Of a stretch of 64,000 bases of DNA, positions 16,799 through 24,952 are shown piece after piece. The translations under genes and the position numbers were made by a program. Where the stretch lies: NCBI GenBank assembly GCA_934402395.1, contig CAKRTQ010000005.1, positions 62,001 to 126,000 on the forward strand, in the 5' to 3' direction. Origin of the DNA: an uncultured Eubacteriales bacterium (GTDB lineage: Bacteria; Bacillota; Clostridia; Oscillospirales; CAG-272). The notes under the pieces are model-generated. The model had not been told where the DNA came from and ran no database searches. It saw nothing but the letters and a program-made list of their open reading frames with translations. Numbering within the stretch: the stretch's first letter is position 1; the number at the start of each line of letters is the position of its first letter.

Positions 16799-17896
16799 AT
16801 GTACGGCGACGAGCTCAGCGGGCGCAAAAAGGCGATCCTTAAGGCTGTGGTCGAATCGTATATTGAAAACGGCGACCCGGTCGGGTCAAAGTCGCTTCAG
16901 ATGCTTCCGGGCATGAAATGCTCCTCGGCTACGATACGCAACGAAATGGCGGAGCTTGAGGACATGGGTTATCTTGAGCAGCCTCACACCTCGGCGGGGC
17001 GCGTGCCGTCGCAGCTCGGCTATCGTTTTTATGTGGATCAGCTCATTGAGCGGTACGCCATGACGACAGGGGAGATAGCGCAGATAAACCAGGTGCTGAA
17101 AAGCAAAACGAGCGAGGTCGACCAGATGCTGCTTACGGCATCACGCCTTGCTTCGGCACTCACCAACTACACCGGTATTGCCGCAAAGCCGAGATGCGCC
17201 GCCGTTACCGTGAACCGCTTTGAGACCGCTTATATCGACGGCTGCAGCTTTGTGCTTATCATGATAAGCTCGACCGGATCGGTTATATCCAAGCACGTGC
17301 GTCTCTCCGAGCCGATGTCACAGGATGGCGTTGCGAGACTTGCCGCGGCGCTTAACGAAAATGTTGCGGGACTTTCCGCATCCGAGATCAACCTGCCGGT
17401 AATGATGCGGCTTGAGGCTATCATGGGCGCGGACGCCGCGCTTATCAGCCCGATAATCAAAACGATATACGAAACGATGACCGAGCTTGACAGCGGTGAG
17501 CTGAGGCTTTCGGGAATAAATCATCTTCTGCAGTATCCCGACTATTCGGATCCCGAGGAGCTTAAAAATCTTCTCGGCACGCTGGAGCAGAAGGAAGAGA
17601 TCCTTGACATAGTTTCAAAGGAAAAGGATGATGAGATATCGGTGGTCATCGGTTCCGAATCGCCCGTGAGGGTGATGAACAATTCCTCGCTGGTCTTCAA
17701 GCCGGTAAAACGCGGCGACAAGACAGTGGGAGTCATCGGAGTCCTGGGGCCGCTGCGTATGGACTACGCAAGGGTGCTTGAAACCATCGAGCGGCTTTGC
17801 GGAATGATAGGAGAAATGATAGATCCGGGAGGATCCGGAACAACGCCGGCACTGCCCGGTACGGACGGCGACGGGGAAAATCCGAATAAAAAATAA
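16799..17896 (+). CDS. hrcA: Heat-inducible transcription repressor HrcA
   Basis: This 365-residue repressor binds CIRCE operators and keeps the heat-shock operon low; it depends on chaperonin to stay active. The N-terminal winged helix is recognisable (SGRKKAILKAVVESYIENG in part, SSATIRNEMAELE, GYLEQPHTSAGRVPS), and the C-terminal part carries the GAF-like inducer-binding domain ending in IGVLGPLRMDYARV. A strong GGAGGTGAT site precedes the ATG. It is the first gene behind CIRCE, so it controls itself. Confidence 0.97.
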   Translation: MYGDELSGRKKAILKAVVESYIENGDPVGSKSLQMLPGMKCSSATIRNEMAELEDMGYLEQPHTSAGRVPSQLGYRFYVDQLIERYAMTTGEIAQINQVLKSKTSEVDQMLLTASRLASALTNYTGIAAKPRCAAVTVNRFETAYIDGCSFVLIMISSTGSVISKHVRLSEPMSQDGVARLAAALNENVAGLSASEINLPVMMRLEAIMGADAALISPIIKTIYETMTELDSGELRLSGINHLLQYPDYSDPEELKNLLGTLEQKEEILDIVSKEKDDEISVVIGSESPVRVMNNSSLVFKPVKRGDKTVGVIGVLGPLRMDYARVLETIERLCGMIGEMIDPGGSGTTPALPGTDGDGENPNKK

Positions 17897-17903
17897 GGAA
17901 CGG

Positions 17904-18548
17904 ATGAGGGAAATGACAGACATAGAAAAAGAAGAAAATACCGCCGGGAAGACCGAAGAGACACGGGACGCCGCGACGGAAGCAAAAGAAGAGATCAAAG
18001 CTGAAGAAAAAAATGCGGACGATGCCGGCAAGGCGGAGACCGATGACGAAAAGCTTTCGCACTCCGAAAAGAAAAAGGTAAAAAAGCTCGAAGCGCGCGT
18101 AGCGGAGCTTGAAAAGTCGCTCGCGGCTGCCGAAGCTCAGAAAAAATCGGATGACGACAGATATCTGCGTATGCTTGCCGAGTACGATAACTTCCGCCGC
18201 CGCGCGGCAAAGGAAAAGGACGGCATTTATGCCGATGCGTATTCGGACGCGATTGGCGCACTGCTCCCGGTGCTTGACAATCTTGACCGCGCTGTGGGAT
18301 GCACCGATCCCGAGGCACTTGCCGGCGGACTTGCAATGACGCTCAAAAGCTTTACCGAGGCGCTCGGAAAACTCGGCGTCGAAGAAATAAAAGCCGACGG
18401 AGAGACGTTCGATCCCAACCTTCACAATGCAGTGATGCACGTTGACGATGAGTCGGCGGGCGAAGGTCAGGTGGTCGAGGTCTTCCAGAAAGGCTATAAA
18501 AAAGACGATAAGGTCATAAGGCACGCGGTCGTAAAGGTCGCAAACTGA
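17904..18548 (+). CDS. grpE: Nucleotide exchange factor GrpE
   Basis: This 214-residue co-chaperone releases ADP from DnaK. The first ~80 residues are highly charged and low complexity (Glu/Lys/Ala-rich, longer than usual), followed by the coiled-coil and the GrpE core: YLRMLAEYDNFRRRAAKEK, then PVLDNLDRAV and the beta-domain with FDPNLHNAVMH and EVFQKGYK. It starts 7 nt after hrcA; an ATG at 17913 is an alternative but is too close to its purine stretch. Second gene of the CIRCE operon. Confidence 0.96.
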   Translation: MREMTDIEKEENTAGKTEETRDAATEAKEEIKAEEKNADDAGKAETDDEKLSHSEKKKVKKLEARVAELEKSLAAAEAQKKSDDDRYLRMLAEYDNFRRRAAKEKDGIYADAYSDAIGALLPVLDNLDRAVGCTDPEALAGGLAMTLKSFTEALGKLGVEEIKADGETFDPNLHNAVMHVDDESAGEGQVVEVFQKGYKKDDKVIRHAVVKVAN

Positions 18549-18609
18549 GTGGCTCATCACATAGATCAAAACAAGAAACAAATTCACAATATATTGGAGG
18601 AAATAAATC

Positions 18610-20445
18610 ATGTCAAAAATCATAGGTATAGACCTTGGTACAACCAATTCCTGCGTAGCAGTTTTTGAAGGCGGAGAGCCTGTTGTAATACCCAATCCCG
18701 AAGGAGCGCGCACCACGCCTTCAGTCGTAGCATTCACAAAGAACGGCGAGCGTCTCGTCGGTCAGGTCGCAAAGCGTCAGGCTATCACCAACCCCGACCA
18801 CACCGTGTCCAGCATCAAGCGTAAGATGGGTTCCGATTATAAGGTGACCATCGACGGCAAGAGCTACACCCCTCAGGAGATATCCGCAATGATACTCCGC
18901 AAAATGAAATCCGATGCCGAGGCTTATCTCGGACAGCCGGTCGACAAGGCGGTCATCACCGTGCCTGCATACTTCACCGACGCTCAGCGTCAGGCGACCA
19001 AGGATGCCGGCAAGATCGCGGGACTTGACGTTCTGCGTATAATCAACGAGCCGACGGCGGCGGCGCTTGCCTACGGTGTCGATAAGGACAAAGACGGCAA
19101 GATCATGGTCTTCGACCTCGGCGGCGGTACATTCGATGTTTCGCTTCTTGAGATTTCGGACGGTGTGTTTGAGGTGCTTGCCACTGCGGGCAACAACCAC
19201 CTCGGCGGCGATGACTTCGACCAGCGCATAATCGACTGGATGGCAGACAGCTTCAAGGCTGAGCACGGCATCGACGTGCGCGGCGACAAGATGGTGCTTC
19301 AGAGACTCAAAGAGGCTGCCGAGAAGGCAAAGATCGAGCTTTCCGGCATGACGAGCACCAACATCAACCTGCCTTTCCTTACCGCAACGGCGAGCGGCCC
19401 CGTACACTTCGAGACCACTCTTACCCGTGCAAAGTTCAACGAGCTGACAGCCGACCTTGTGGACGCCACCATGCAGCCCACGCGCCAGGTGCTTTCAGAT
19501 GCGGGCCTCAAGCCTTCCGACGTTGACAAAGTGCTTCTCGTCGGCGGTTCGACGAGAATTCCCGCTGTTCAGGAAGCTGTCAAGAAGTTCATGGGCAAGG
19601 ATCCCTTCAAGGGCATCAACCCCGATGAATGCGTTGCTATCGGCGCCGCTATCCAGGGCGGTGTTCTCGGCGGCGATGTAAAGGATCTGCTTCTGCTTGA
19701 CGTAACGCCTCTGTCTCTCGGTATCGAGACCCTCGGCGGCGTGTTCAACCGCATAATCGACCGTAACACCACCATCCCGGTGAAGAAGAGCCAGGTGTAT
19801 TCTACCGCAGCCAACAACCAGACCTCTGTTGAGATACACGTCCTTCAGGGCGAACGTGAAATGGCAGCCGGCAACACCACCCTCGGCAGATTCACCCTTG
19901 ACGGTATCCCTGCGGCTCCCCGCGGAGTGCCTCAGATCGAAGTAACCTTCGATATCGACGCTAACGGTATCGTCAATGTTTCCGCAAAGGATCTCGGCAC
20001 CGGACGCGAGCAGCATATAACCATCACCAGCTCCTCCAACATGAGCAAGGAGGACATCGACCGCGCCGTTAAGGATGCGGAGAAGTTCGCCGAGGAGGAC
20101 AAGAAGCAGAAGGAAACCGTTGAGACCAGGAATCAGGCTGAAAACCTTGTGTTCCAGAGCGAAAAGTCACTTGAGGACATCGGCGACAAGCTGCCCGAAA
20201 GCGATAAAGCTGACGTCCGTGCGGCGCTTGAGACTCTTAAGAGCACTCTCAAGGACGGCACGACCGAGCAGATAAAGAACGACACCGAGGCGCTTGAAAA
20301 GGCGTTTGCAAAGCTTTCCGAAAAGCTTTACTCTCAGGCGGGCGCGAACGGAGCCGGAACCGACAACGGAGCCGGTGCGGGACCGCAGAGCGACGGCAAC
20401 GGGACATACTACAATGCCGACTACGAGGACAAGAGCGGCAAATAA
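18610..20445 (+). CDS. dnaK: Hsp70 chaperone DnaK
   Basis: This 611-residue Hsp70 is full length. The nucleotide domain shows IGIDLGTTNSCVAV, the phosphate loop DLGGGTFDVSLLE and LVGGSTRIPAVQ; the linker DVKDLLLLDVTPLSLGIE is seen in part (LLLLDVTPLSLG), followed by the substrate domain and an acidic lid. The C-terminal ~45 residues are Gly/Ala/Asn-rich and end in the usual charged tail. GGAGG precedes the ATG by 9 nt. It works with DnaJ and GrpE encoded on either side. Hairpins after the stop (20448-20495) lack a T-run and may be processing or stabilising structures. Confidence 0.99.
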   Translation: MSKIIGIDLGTTNSCVAVFEGGEPVVIPNPEGARTTPSVVAFTKNGERLVGQVAKRQAITNPDHTVSSIKRKMGSDYKVTIDGKSYTPQEISAMILRKMKSDAEAYLGQPVDKAVITVPAYFTDAQRQATKDAGKIAGLDVLRIINEPTAAALAYGVDKDKDGKIMVFDLGGGTFDVSLLEISDGVFEVLATAGNNHLGGDDFDQRIIDWMADSFKAEHGIDVRGDKMVLQRLKEAAEKAKIELSGMTSTNINLPFLTATASGPVHFETTLTRAKFNELTADLVDATMQPTRQVLSDAGLKPSDVDKVLLVGGSTRIPAVQEAVKKFMGKDPFKGINPDECVAIGAAIQGGVLGGDVKDLLLLDVTPLSLGIETLGGVFNRIIDRNTTIPVKKSQVYSTAANNQTSVEIHVLQGEREMAAGNTTLGRFTLDGIPAAPRGVPQIEVTFDIDANGIVNVSAKDLGTGREQHITITSSSNMSKEDIDRAVKDAEKFAEEDKKQKETVETRNQAENLVFQSEKSLEDIGDKLPESDKADVRAALETLKSTLKDGTTEQIKNDTEALEKAFAKLSEKLYSQAGANGAGTDNGAGAGPQSDGNGTYYNADYEDKSGK

Positions 20446-20548
20446 TCATCCGTAAACGGATATGGGGCTGTCGGAAGTCTTTGCTTCCGCCGGCCCCGAA
20501 AGCAGTATTTATATATTCTTATTGATTGAGGTTTTAAGGTGCTGACCT

Positions 20549-21712
20549 ATGGCAGAAACTAAAAGAGATTATTATGAGGTGCTGGGCATTGAGCGCGGCG
20601 CCGATGAAGATACAATAAAAAAAGCATACCGCAAGATGGCGAAGCAATACCATCCCGATCTGCACCCGGGCGACAAGGAAGCCGAGGCAAAGTTCAAGGA
20701 GGTAAACGAGGCATATGCGGTGCTTTCCGATGCCGACAAGCGCGCGGCTTACGACCGCTACGGTCACGCTGCGTTTGACGGCAGTATGGGAGGCGGCGGA
20801 GCCGGCGGTGCTTACGGAGGCTTTTCAACGGCTGATTTCGGCGACATCGGCGATATTTTCTCGTCGTTCTTCGGCGGCGGGTTCGGGCAGTCGTCGTCGG
20901 CAAGGCGCGGCGGTCCCGTGCGCGGCGACGATATAGGCGTTGCCGTTACCATCAATTTTGAAGAGGCTGTCTTTGGCGTCAAGCGCGATATCAGCTTTAC
21001 CAGAATAGGCAGATGCACCGAATGCGGAGGCAGCGGAGCCAAAAAGGGAACGTCCGCCGAAACCTGTTCCGCCTGCGGCGGTACCGGTCAGCGCCGTGTG
21101 ACGCAGAGGCTCGGCGGCATGCAGTTTCAGTCCACAGTGACCTGCGATGCCTGTCACGGTACGGGCAAGGTCATAAAGGAGCCCTGCACGGCCTGCCGCG
21201 GCACCGGCAAGGTGAGAGTTCCAAAAACTATCTCCGTGTCCATTCCTGCGGGTATCGGCGACGGCGAACGCGTTGTTATCCGCGGTCAGGGAAATGACGG
21301 TCAGAACGGCGGCGCGGCGGGCGATCTTATAATCGAGGTCAATGTGCGCCGGCACAATGTGTTTGAGCGCGACGGAGTTACGCTTTACTGCGAGGTGCCG
21401 GTAACGGTCGCCGAAGCGACGCTTGGCGCAGAGATCGATGTGCCGACGCTTGACGGCGTGCGCAAATACAAGATCCCGGAGGGCACGCAGCCGGGCACAC
21501 AGTTCACGCTGCGTCAGTGCGGTGTCCCGTATGTAAACAGCCCCACACGGCGCGGTGACCTGATCTTTACCGTAAATATCGAGATCCCGCGCGGACTCAC
21601 CGAAAAGCAGAAGGATGCTATGCGCGCGTTTGCGGACAGCTGCGGCGAATCCAATTACCCCAAGCGCCGCAGACTGATAGACCGCCTTAAGGATCTCAAG
21701 GACAACAAATAA
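20549..21712 (+). CDS. dnaJ: Hsp40 co-chaperone DnaJ
   Basis: This 387-residue type I DnaJ delivers substrates to DnaK and stimulates its ATPase. It has the J domain (YYEVLGIERGADEDTIKKAY in part, with the HPD loop YHPDLHPGD), a Gly/Phe-rich linker, four intact zinc-finger repeats (CTECGGSG, CSACGGTG, CDACHGTG, CTACRGTG) and the C-terminal peptide-binding domains ending in a polylysine-poor tail. It starts 104 nt after dnaK in the same operon; the ribosome site is AAGGTG, modest compared with its neighbours. Confidence 0.98.
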   Translation: MAETKRDYYEVLGIERGADEDTIKKAYRKMAKQYHPDLHPGDKEAEAKFKEVNEAYAVLSDADKRAAYDRYGHAAFDGSMGGGGAGGAYGGFSTADFGDIGDIFSSFFGGGFGQSSSARRGGPVRGDDIGVAVTINFEEAVFGVKRDISFTRIGRCTECGGSGAKKGTSAETCSACGGTGQRRVTQRLGGMQFQSTVTCDACHGTGKVIKEPCTACRGTGKVRVPKTISVSIPAGIGDGERVVIRGQGNDGQNGGAAGDLIIEVNVRRHNVFERDGVTLYCEVPVTVAEATLGAEIDVPTLDGVRKYKIPEGTQPGTQFTLRQCGVPYVNSPTRRGDLIFTVNIEIPRGLTEKQKDAMRAFADSCGESNYPKRRRLIDRLKDLKDNK

Positions 21713-21724
21713 ACGGAGTGGGAT

Positions 21725-22651
21725 ATGAGCTACGAATATTCAAGCTGGACCGAAATAAAGCTGACCGTCAAGGTATCGTGCCTTGACAGTGCCGTTGCGA
21801 TAATGAGCGCGGTGGATCCCGGACTTATGATCGAGGATTACAGCGATTTTGACCTTACGAGCGTCTACGGCGATCTTGTGGACGAAAAAATACTTTCGGC
21901 TGACAAAACGGTGGCATCGGTGTCGGTTTTTCTGCCGGAGGACGGAGACGTGGCGGGAACGCTTGCGTTCATCCGCGAGCGGCTTGCCGCAGCATCGGTC
22001 GAGGGCGTTCTCACTACCGAGGGCGTAAAGGAAGAGGATTTTGCCAACGCGTGGAGGCAGTATTACAAGCCGCTGCACATCGGGCGTATCGTTATCGTTC
22101 CGAAGTGGGAGACATACGAGCCGCGCGAGGGCGAGATCATAATAAGAATGGACCCCGGCATGGCTTTTGGGACAGGCTCGCATGAGACGACACGGCTCGT
22201 TATCGGTCTGCTTGAGGACTCGGTGACACCGGGCTGTCATGTGCTTGATGTCGGAACTGGCAGCGGCATACTTGCCGTGTGCGCGTCAAAGCTGGGCGCT
22301 GCCGATTGCCGCGCGTATGACATAGACCCTGTGGCGGTCGAGGTCGCGGCGGAGAACGCCGCCGAGAACGGCTGCGCAAATATCGAAACGGGGCGTTCCG
22401 ACCTGCTGGCAGGCGTGGCACCGGGGAAATACGATGTGGTGTGCGCCAATATCGTGGCTGATATCATAATCCGCATGGCGCCGGATATCGGAAAATTCAT
22501 GCATGATGAGTCAACGCTGCTTGCATCCGGCATAATCAACGAGCGCGCGGCGGACGTCATCGACGCGCTTGAGGCAAACGGTTTTTACATCGCGCGCGCC
22601 CTTGAGGACAACGGCTGGACTGCACTTGCCGTAAAAAAACTGATAGGGTGA
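21725..22651 (+). CDS. prmA: Ribosomal protein L11 methyltransferase
   Basis: This 308-residue SAM-dependent methyltransferase modifies ribosomal protein L11. It has the PrmA N-terminal substrate-recognition domain (WTEIKLTV opening), the linker with MDPGMAFGTGSHETT, motif I VLDVGTGSGILAVCASKLGA seen in part as VLDVGTGSGIL, and the NPPF-like catalytic loop replaced by the family form VCANIVADII. It starts 12 nt after dnaJ and is the last gene of the CIRCE operon, a common arrangement in Clostridia. A strong terminator follows. Confidence 0.97.
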   Translation: MSYEYSSWTEIKLTVKVSCLDSAVAIMSAVDPGLMIEDYSDFDLTSVYGDLVDEKILSADKTVASVSVFLPEDGDVAGTLAFIRERLAAASVEGVLTTEGVKEEDFANAWRQYYKPLHIGRIVIVPKWETYEPREGEIIIRMDPGMAFGTGSHETTRLVIGLLEDSVTPGCHVLDVGTGSGILAVCASKLGAADCRAYDIDPVAVEVAAENAAENGCANIETGRSDLLAGVAPGKYDVVCANIVADIIIRMAPDIGKFMHDESTLLASGIINERAADVIDALEANGFYIARALEDNGWTALAVKKLIG

Positions 22652-22663
22652 TGCAGTAGCGCC

Positions 22664-22701
22664 AAAAAACGTCGGACCTTTGTTGAAGTCCGACGTTTTT
22701 T
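22664..22701 (+). terminator. Terminator of the hrcA-prmA operon
   Basis: AAAAAACGTCGGAC and GTCCGACGTTTTTT form a 14-bp stem around a 10-nt loop, with T6 completing the stem (a bidirectional form). The -35 hexamer of the next promoter lies in its loop and right arm. Confidence 0.92.
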
Positions 22702-22711
22702 GTGTTATAAT
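22683..22711 (+). promoter_or_regulatory. Promoter nested in the prmA terminator
   Basis: TTGAAG (22683-22688) and TATAAT (22706-22711) are 17 bp apart; the -35 lies in the terminator loop and right arm. It would transcribe the hydrolase gene that starts at 22744. Confidence 0.8.
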
Positions 22712-22743
22712 GGTGTTGAAAAAATAAAGCTGAGGTGTGAAAA

Positions 22744-23667
22744 ATGATTTGGATCCCTGTTATCGGTCTGTTCATTGCGGTCGCGGTCGCGGTGGTCACC
22801 GTGTTTCTGAACCGCGCCTTCTTCGCTCACGGTATCAAAGATATCTGTGTGGACAGAATGCGGACGGCTGACAACAGGTGCTTTGATTTTTACAGAAACG
22901 GCAGGACGGTCGAAAGCGACTGACCATCAGGCGCGCGCGGCTCGCTGTGGGGCGCGGTCTGGAACGAGCAGGGGAAAAAGGGGATCATTATTTTTGCTCA
23001 CGGCATGGGAAATACCGCCGCGTGGTATCTGCCCGAAATACTCGCCTTTGCCGGTATGGGATATGAGGTGTTCGCCTTTGAATATCACGGATATGGAGCT
23101 GCCGGCGATTTCTGCGGCTTCCCGCGCGCCGCTGCCGATGTTGAAATGGCGATAGACTATATCTCCGACGGCGAGCGTCCGCTGTTCCTTGTGGGACACA
23201 GCATGGGCGGATATGCGGTCTGTGTTGCGGCGGGCAGAACGCACAAGCCTGTTGCGGGCGTGGTGGCGTATGCGCCGTTTGACCGTCCCGATGAGGTGAT
23301 AGTGGAAACGGCGAAGAGTATGCGGCATCCGCGCCTTACCGCATGGGCGGCGAATACTGCGCAGCTCATTGCCTTCGGCGCCGGCTCGCGCCGGGGCGCG
23401 GCGGATTCGCTCAACCGCGTCGGCGTGCCGGCGCTGATAATCCAAGGCAGCTCGGATGTGGAGGTAACGCCTTGCGGATGTGCGCTCTATGCGCACCGGG
23501 ACCGCGTGAGAACACCGGGGGTGACATTCAGATATGTTACGGAGCCGGCGGAAAGCAGCGGGCATATGACGGTCGTGCGACGTAAGGACAAACGCTCCGA
23601 GGTGAACCCCGATACATTCCCGGCAGTTGCGGAGTTTATTGAAAGCATCGCGGCGAAAAGAGAATAA
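22744..23667 (+). pseudogene. Alpha/beta hydrolase interrupted by one in-frame TGA
   Basis: One continuous 308-codon frame with a good ribosome site (GAGGTGTGAAAA) encodes an N-terminal membrane anchor (IPVIGLFIAVAVAVV) and an alpha/beta hydrolase of the lysophospholipase-like kind. The features are oxyanion loop IIFAHGMGN, nucleophile elbow GHSMGG, acid in IQGSSDVEV, and histidine in SSGHMTVV. The single defect is TGA at codon 60 (22921-22923), after which the same frame resumes with PSGARGSLWGAVW. All catalytic residues are intact, so the loss is recent, or the stop is read through, or it is a base-call error. TGA is a normal stop elsewhere in the window. No good internal start rescues the C-terminal part before the HGMG motif. 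Confidence 0.8.
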
Positions 23668-23671
23668 AATA

Positions 23672-23707
23672 GGGACTGTTAAAAAATCGAATTTTTTTAA
23701 CAGTCCC
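23672..23707. repeat. A6/T6-core palindrome, copy 2
   Basis: GGGACTGTTAAAAAA and TTTTTTAACAGTCCC pair as a 15-bp stem around a short loop, 4 nt after the hydrolase stop. Same build as 6329-6373. It can act as a terminator in either direction. Confidence 0.7.
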
Positions 23708-23711
23708 CGGG

Positions 23712-23739
23712 AAATGCCGGTCCGGGCCCCGGCATTTTT
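23712..23739 (+). terminator. Rho-independent terminator
   Basis: AAATGCCGG and CCGGCATTT form a 9-bp stem around an 8-nt GC-rich loop, followed by TT. It is the second of three hairpins after the hydrolase gene. Confidence 0.65.
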
Positions 23740-23832
23740 GATGCGAGCTTGGTCGGTTTTGCCCGCAGCATCCGTGCTTTTCGGTTTTGTTGGAGGCAAA
23801 ACGGCGGTGTTCAGCCGCCGAGAACAAGTCGT

Positions 23833-23880
23833 CGGAGGTGTTAAAAAACTCAAATTGAGTTTTTTAACACCTCCGTTTTT
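23833..23880 (+). terminator. A6/T6-core palindrome, copy 3, with T-run
   Basis: Perfect 21-bp arms flank a single-base loop: GC-rich base CGGAGGTG, then TTAAAAAACTCAA / TTGAGTTTTTTAA. TTTTT follows on the plus strand. The inner AAAAAACTCA / TGAGTTTTTT is identical to the copy at 6329. Confidence 0.75.
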
Positions 23881-23918
23881 ATAATGTTCCGATGTTGTTT
23901 TATAGGCGCGGGAGATGT

Positions 23919-24143
23919 TGATCTTCTTAACCATCTGGGTATGAGGCTGTGCCCCCGATCCAATGTCACCCGAGCTCAAAAAGGAACGGATCTGGTTTTC
24001 TTCACCATCGGGGTATGAAGCTATGATTCTGATCCAATCTCACCCGAGCTCAAAAAGGAACGGATCCGGTTTTCTTCACCATCGGGGTATGAAGCTATGA
24101 TTCTGATTCAACGTTACCCGAGCTTAAAAAAGGAATGGAGCGG
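23919..24143. repeat. Three tandem copies of a 74-bp repeat
   Basis: Units begin near 23920, at 23995 and at 24069. Units 2 and 3 are 74 bp apart and nearly identical over the first 40 bases (GTTTTCTTCACCATCGGGGT onward); unit 1 is more diverged. All share the CACCCGAGCTCAAAAAGGAA segment with small changes. Unit 3 overlaps the last codons of the XRE gene at 24095, so the array looks like a duplication of that gene's 3' end. No spacers are present, so it is not a CRISPR array. The rest of the 23668-24094 gap holds only the three hairpins. Confidence 0.8.
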
Positions 24144-24952
24144 GTGGAGACGGTGAAGCAGAATCCGTTTTTGTGGTTCAGCTCGTGCGCTATGATGAGA
24201 AGGGCGATGATGAGGTGTGTGGGGGATGAGCTGAAGAGCGTGCGCGGACTGCCGTCAATGTCTATCGTGTATCGGTCTGCGATTTGGTGAAGCGCGATAA
24301 GATCATCGAGCACAGAGCCGATCTTTTCATCGCCGATGCCGCATTCGCGCGCGAGGAAGCCCGCGTCAAATACAAAATTTTCGTTTTTCCCGTAAAGATA
24401 AAGCACTGCACGCATCGTGTCGGGGTCTGAAAGACAGAAAAATATTTTTCGCATCTCCTCACCGTCGCCGATGACCTCGCGCCAGCCCTTGCCGTCATCC
24501 GGAAAGACCGCAAAGAACGGCGCTTTGCCGTTGGACACTGCCGTGAAGCCGTAGTCGTTGCAGATGAAGGAGGATAGCCCGCGGTATTTTTCAAGGTCGC
24601 CGGGGTGGTATTTGCCGGGCTTGCCGAATCTCAGCGAGCTGCGTTCGATCTGCCAACACAGCTCACGTGCGAGATTCATGCAGTTGGGGTAGGGTGTGGC
24701 GTTTATAAGCGCACCTATCCTCTCTGCAACGTCGGGCAGCGCGGCGCACATCTCCATTTTGTTGTCAAAAAGCGTGTCGAGCGAGATGCCGAGCAGGTTG
24801 GCAAGCGGAACGAGCATCGAACCGTCGGGGTATGTTTCGCTCGTTTCCCATTTTGATACCGCCTGAGGCGAAACGCTCAACGCTTCGGCAAGCTGTGCCT
24901 GAGTCATGTTTTTCGCGTTTCTGGCTTGCTTTATGTTTTCAGCGAGACTCAT
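24095..24952 (-). CDS. XRE-family transcriptional regulator (first paralogue)
   Basis: This 285-residue protein has an N-terminal helix-turn-helix of the XRE/Cro type (KNMTQAQLAEALSVSPQAVSKWE in part: LAEALSVSPQAVSKWE, residues 21-36) followed by ~220 residues without a recognised domain that resemble those of its neighbour. The start at 24952 lies inside the end of the upstream XRE gene, a 14-nt overlap, so translation is coupled. Its last ~20 codons are encoded by unit 3 of the 74-bp repeat, so its C-terminus may be recent. The target is unknown. No membrane segment is evident. Confidence 0.85.
   Translation of the reverse strand: MSLAENIKQARNAKNMTQAQLAEALSVSPQAVSKWETSETYPDGSMLVPLANLLGISLDTLFDNKMEMCAALPDVAERIGALINATPYPNCMNLARELCWQIERSSLRFGKPGKYHPGDLEKYRGLSSFICNDYGFTAVSNGKAPFFAVFPDDGKGWREVIGDGEEMRKIFFCLSDPDTMRAVLYLYGKNENFVFDAGFLARECGIGDEKIGSVLDDLIALHQIADRYTIDIDGSPRTLFSSSPTHLIIALLIIAHELNHKNGFCFTVSTRSIPFLSSGNVESES

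Noticed and set aside
22921..22923. Selenocysteine codon in the hydrolase
   Set aside because: The TGA is not at a catalytic position and no selenocysteine-insertion hairpin was recognised just downstream.
22927..23979. A 350-codon minus-strand frame spanning the hydrolase and the repeat region
   Set aside because: It is antisense to a recognisable hydrolase, crosses three hairpins and the 74-bp repeats, and has no recognisable domain.
23919..24143. Possible CRISPR array
   Set aside because: The units are contiguous 74-bp tandem repeats without unique spacers, and no cas genes are near.
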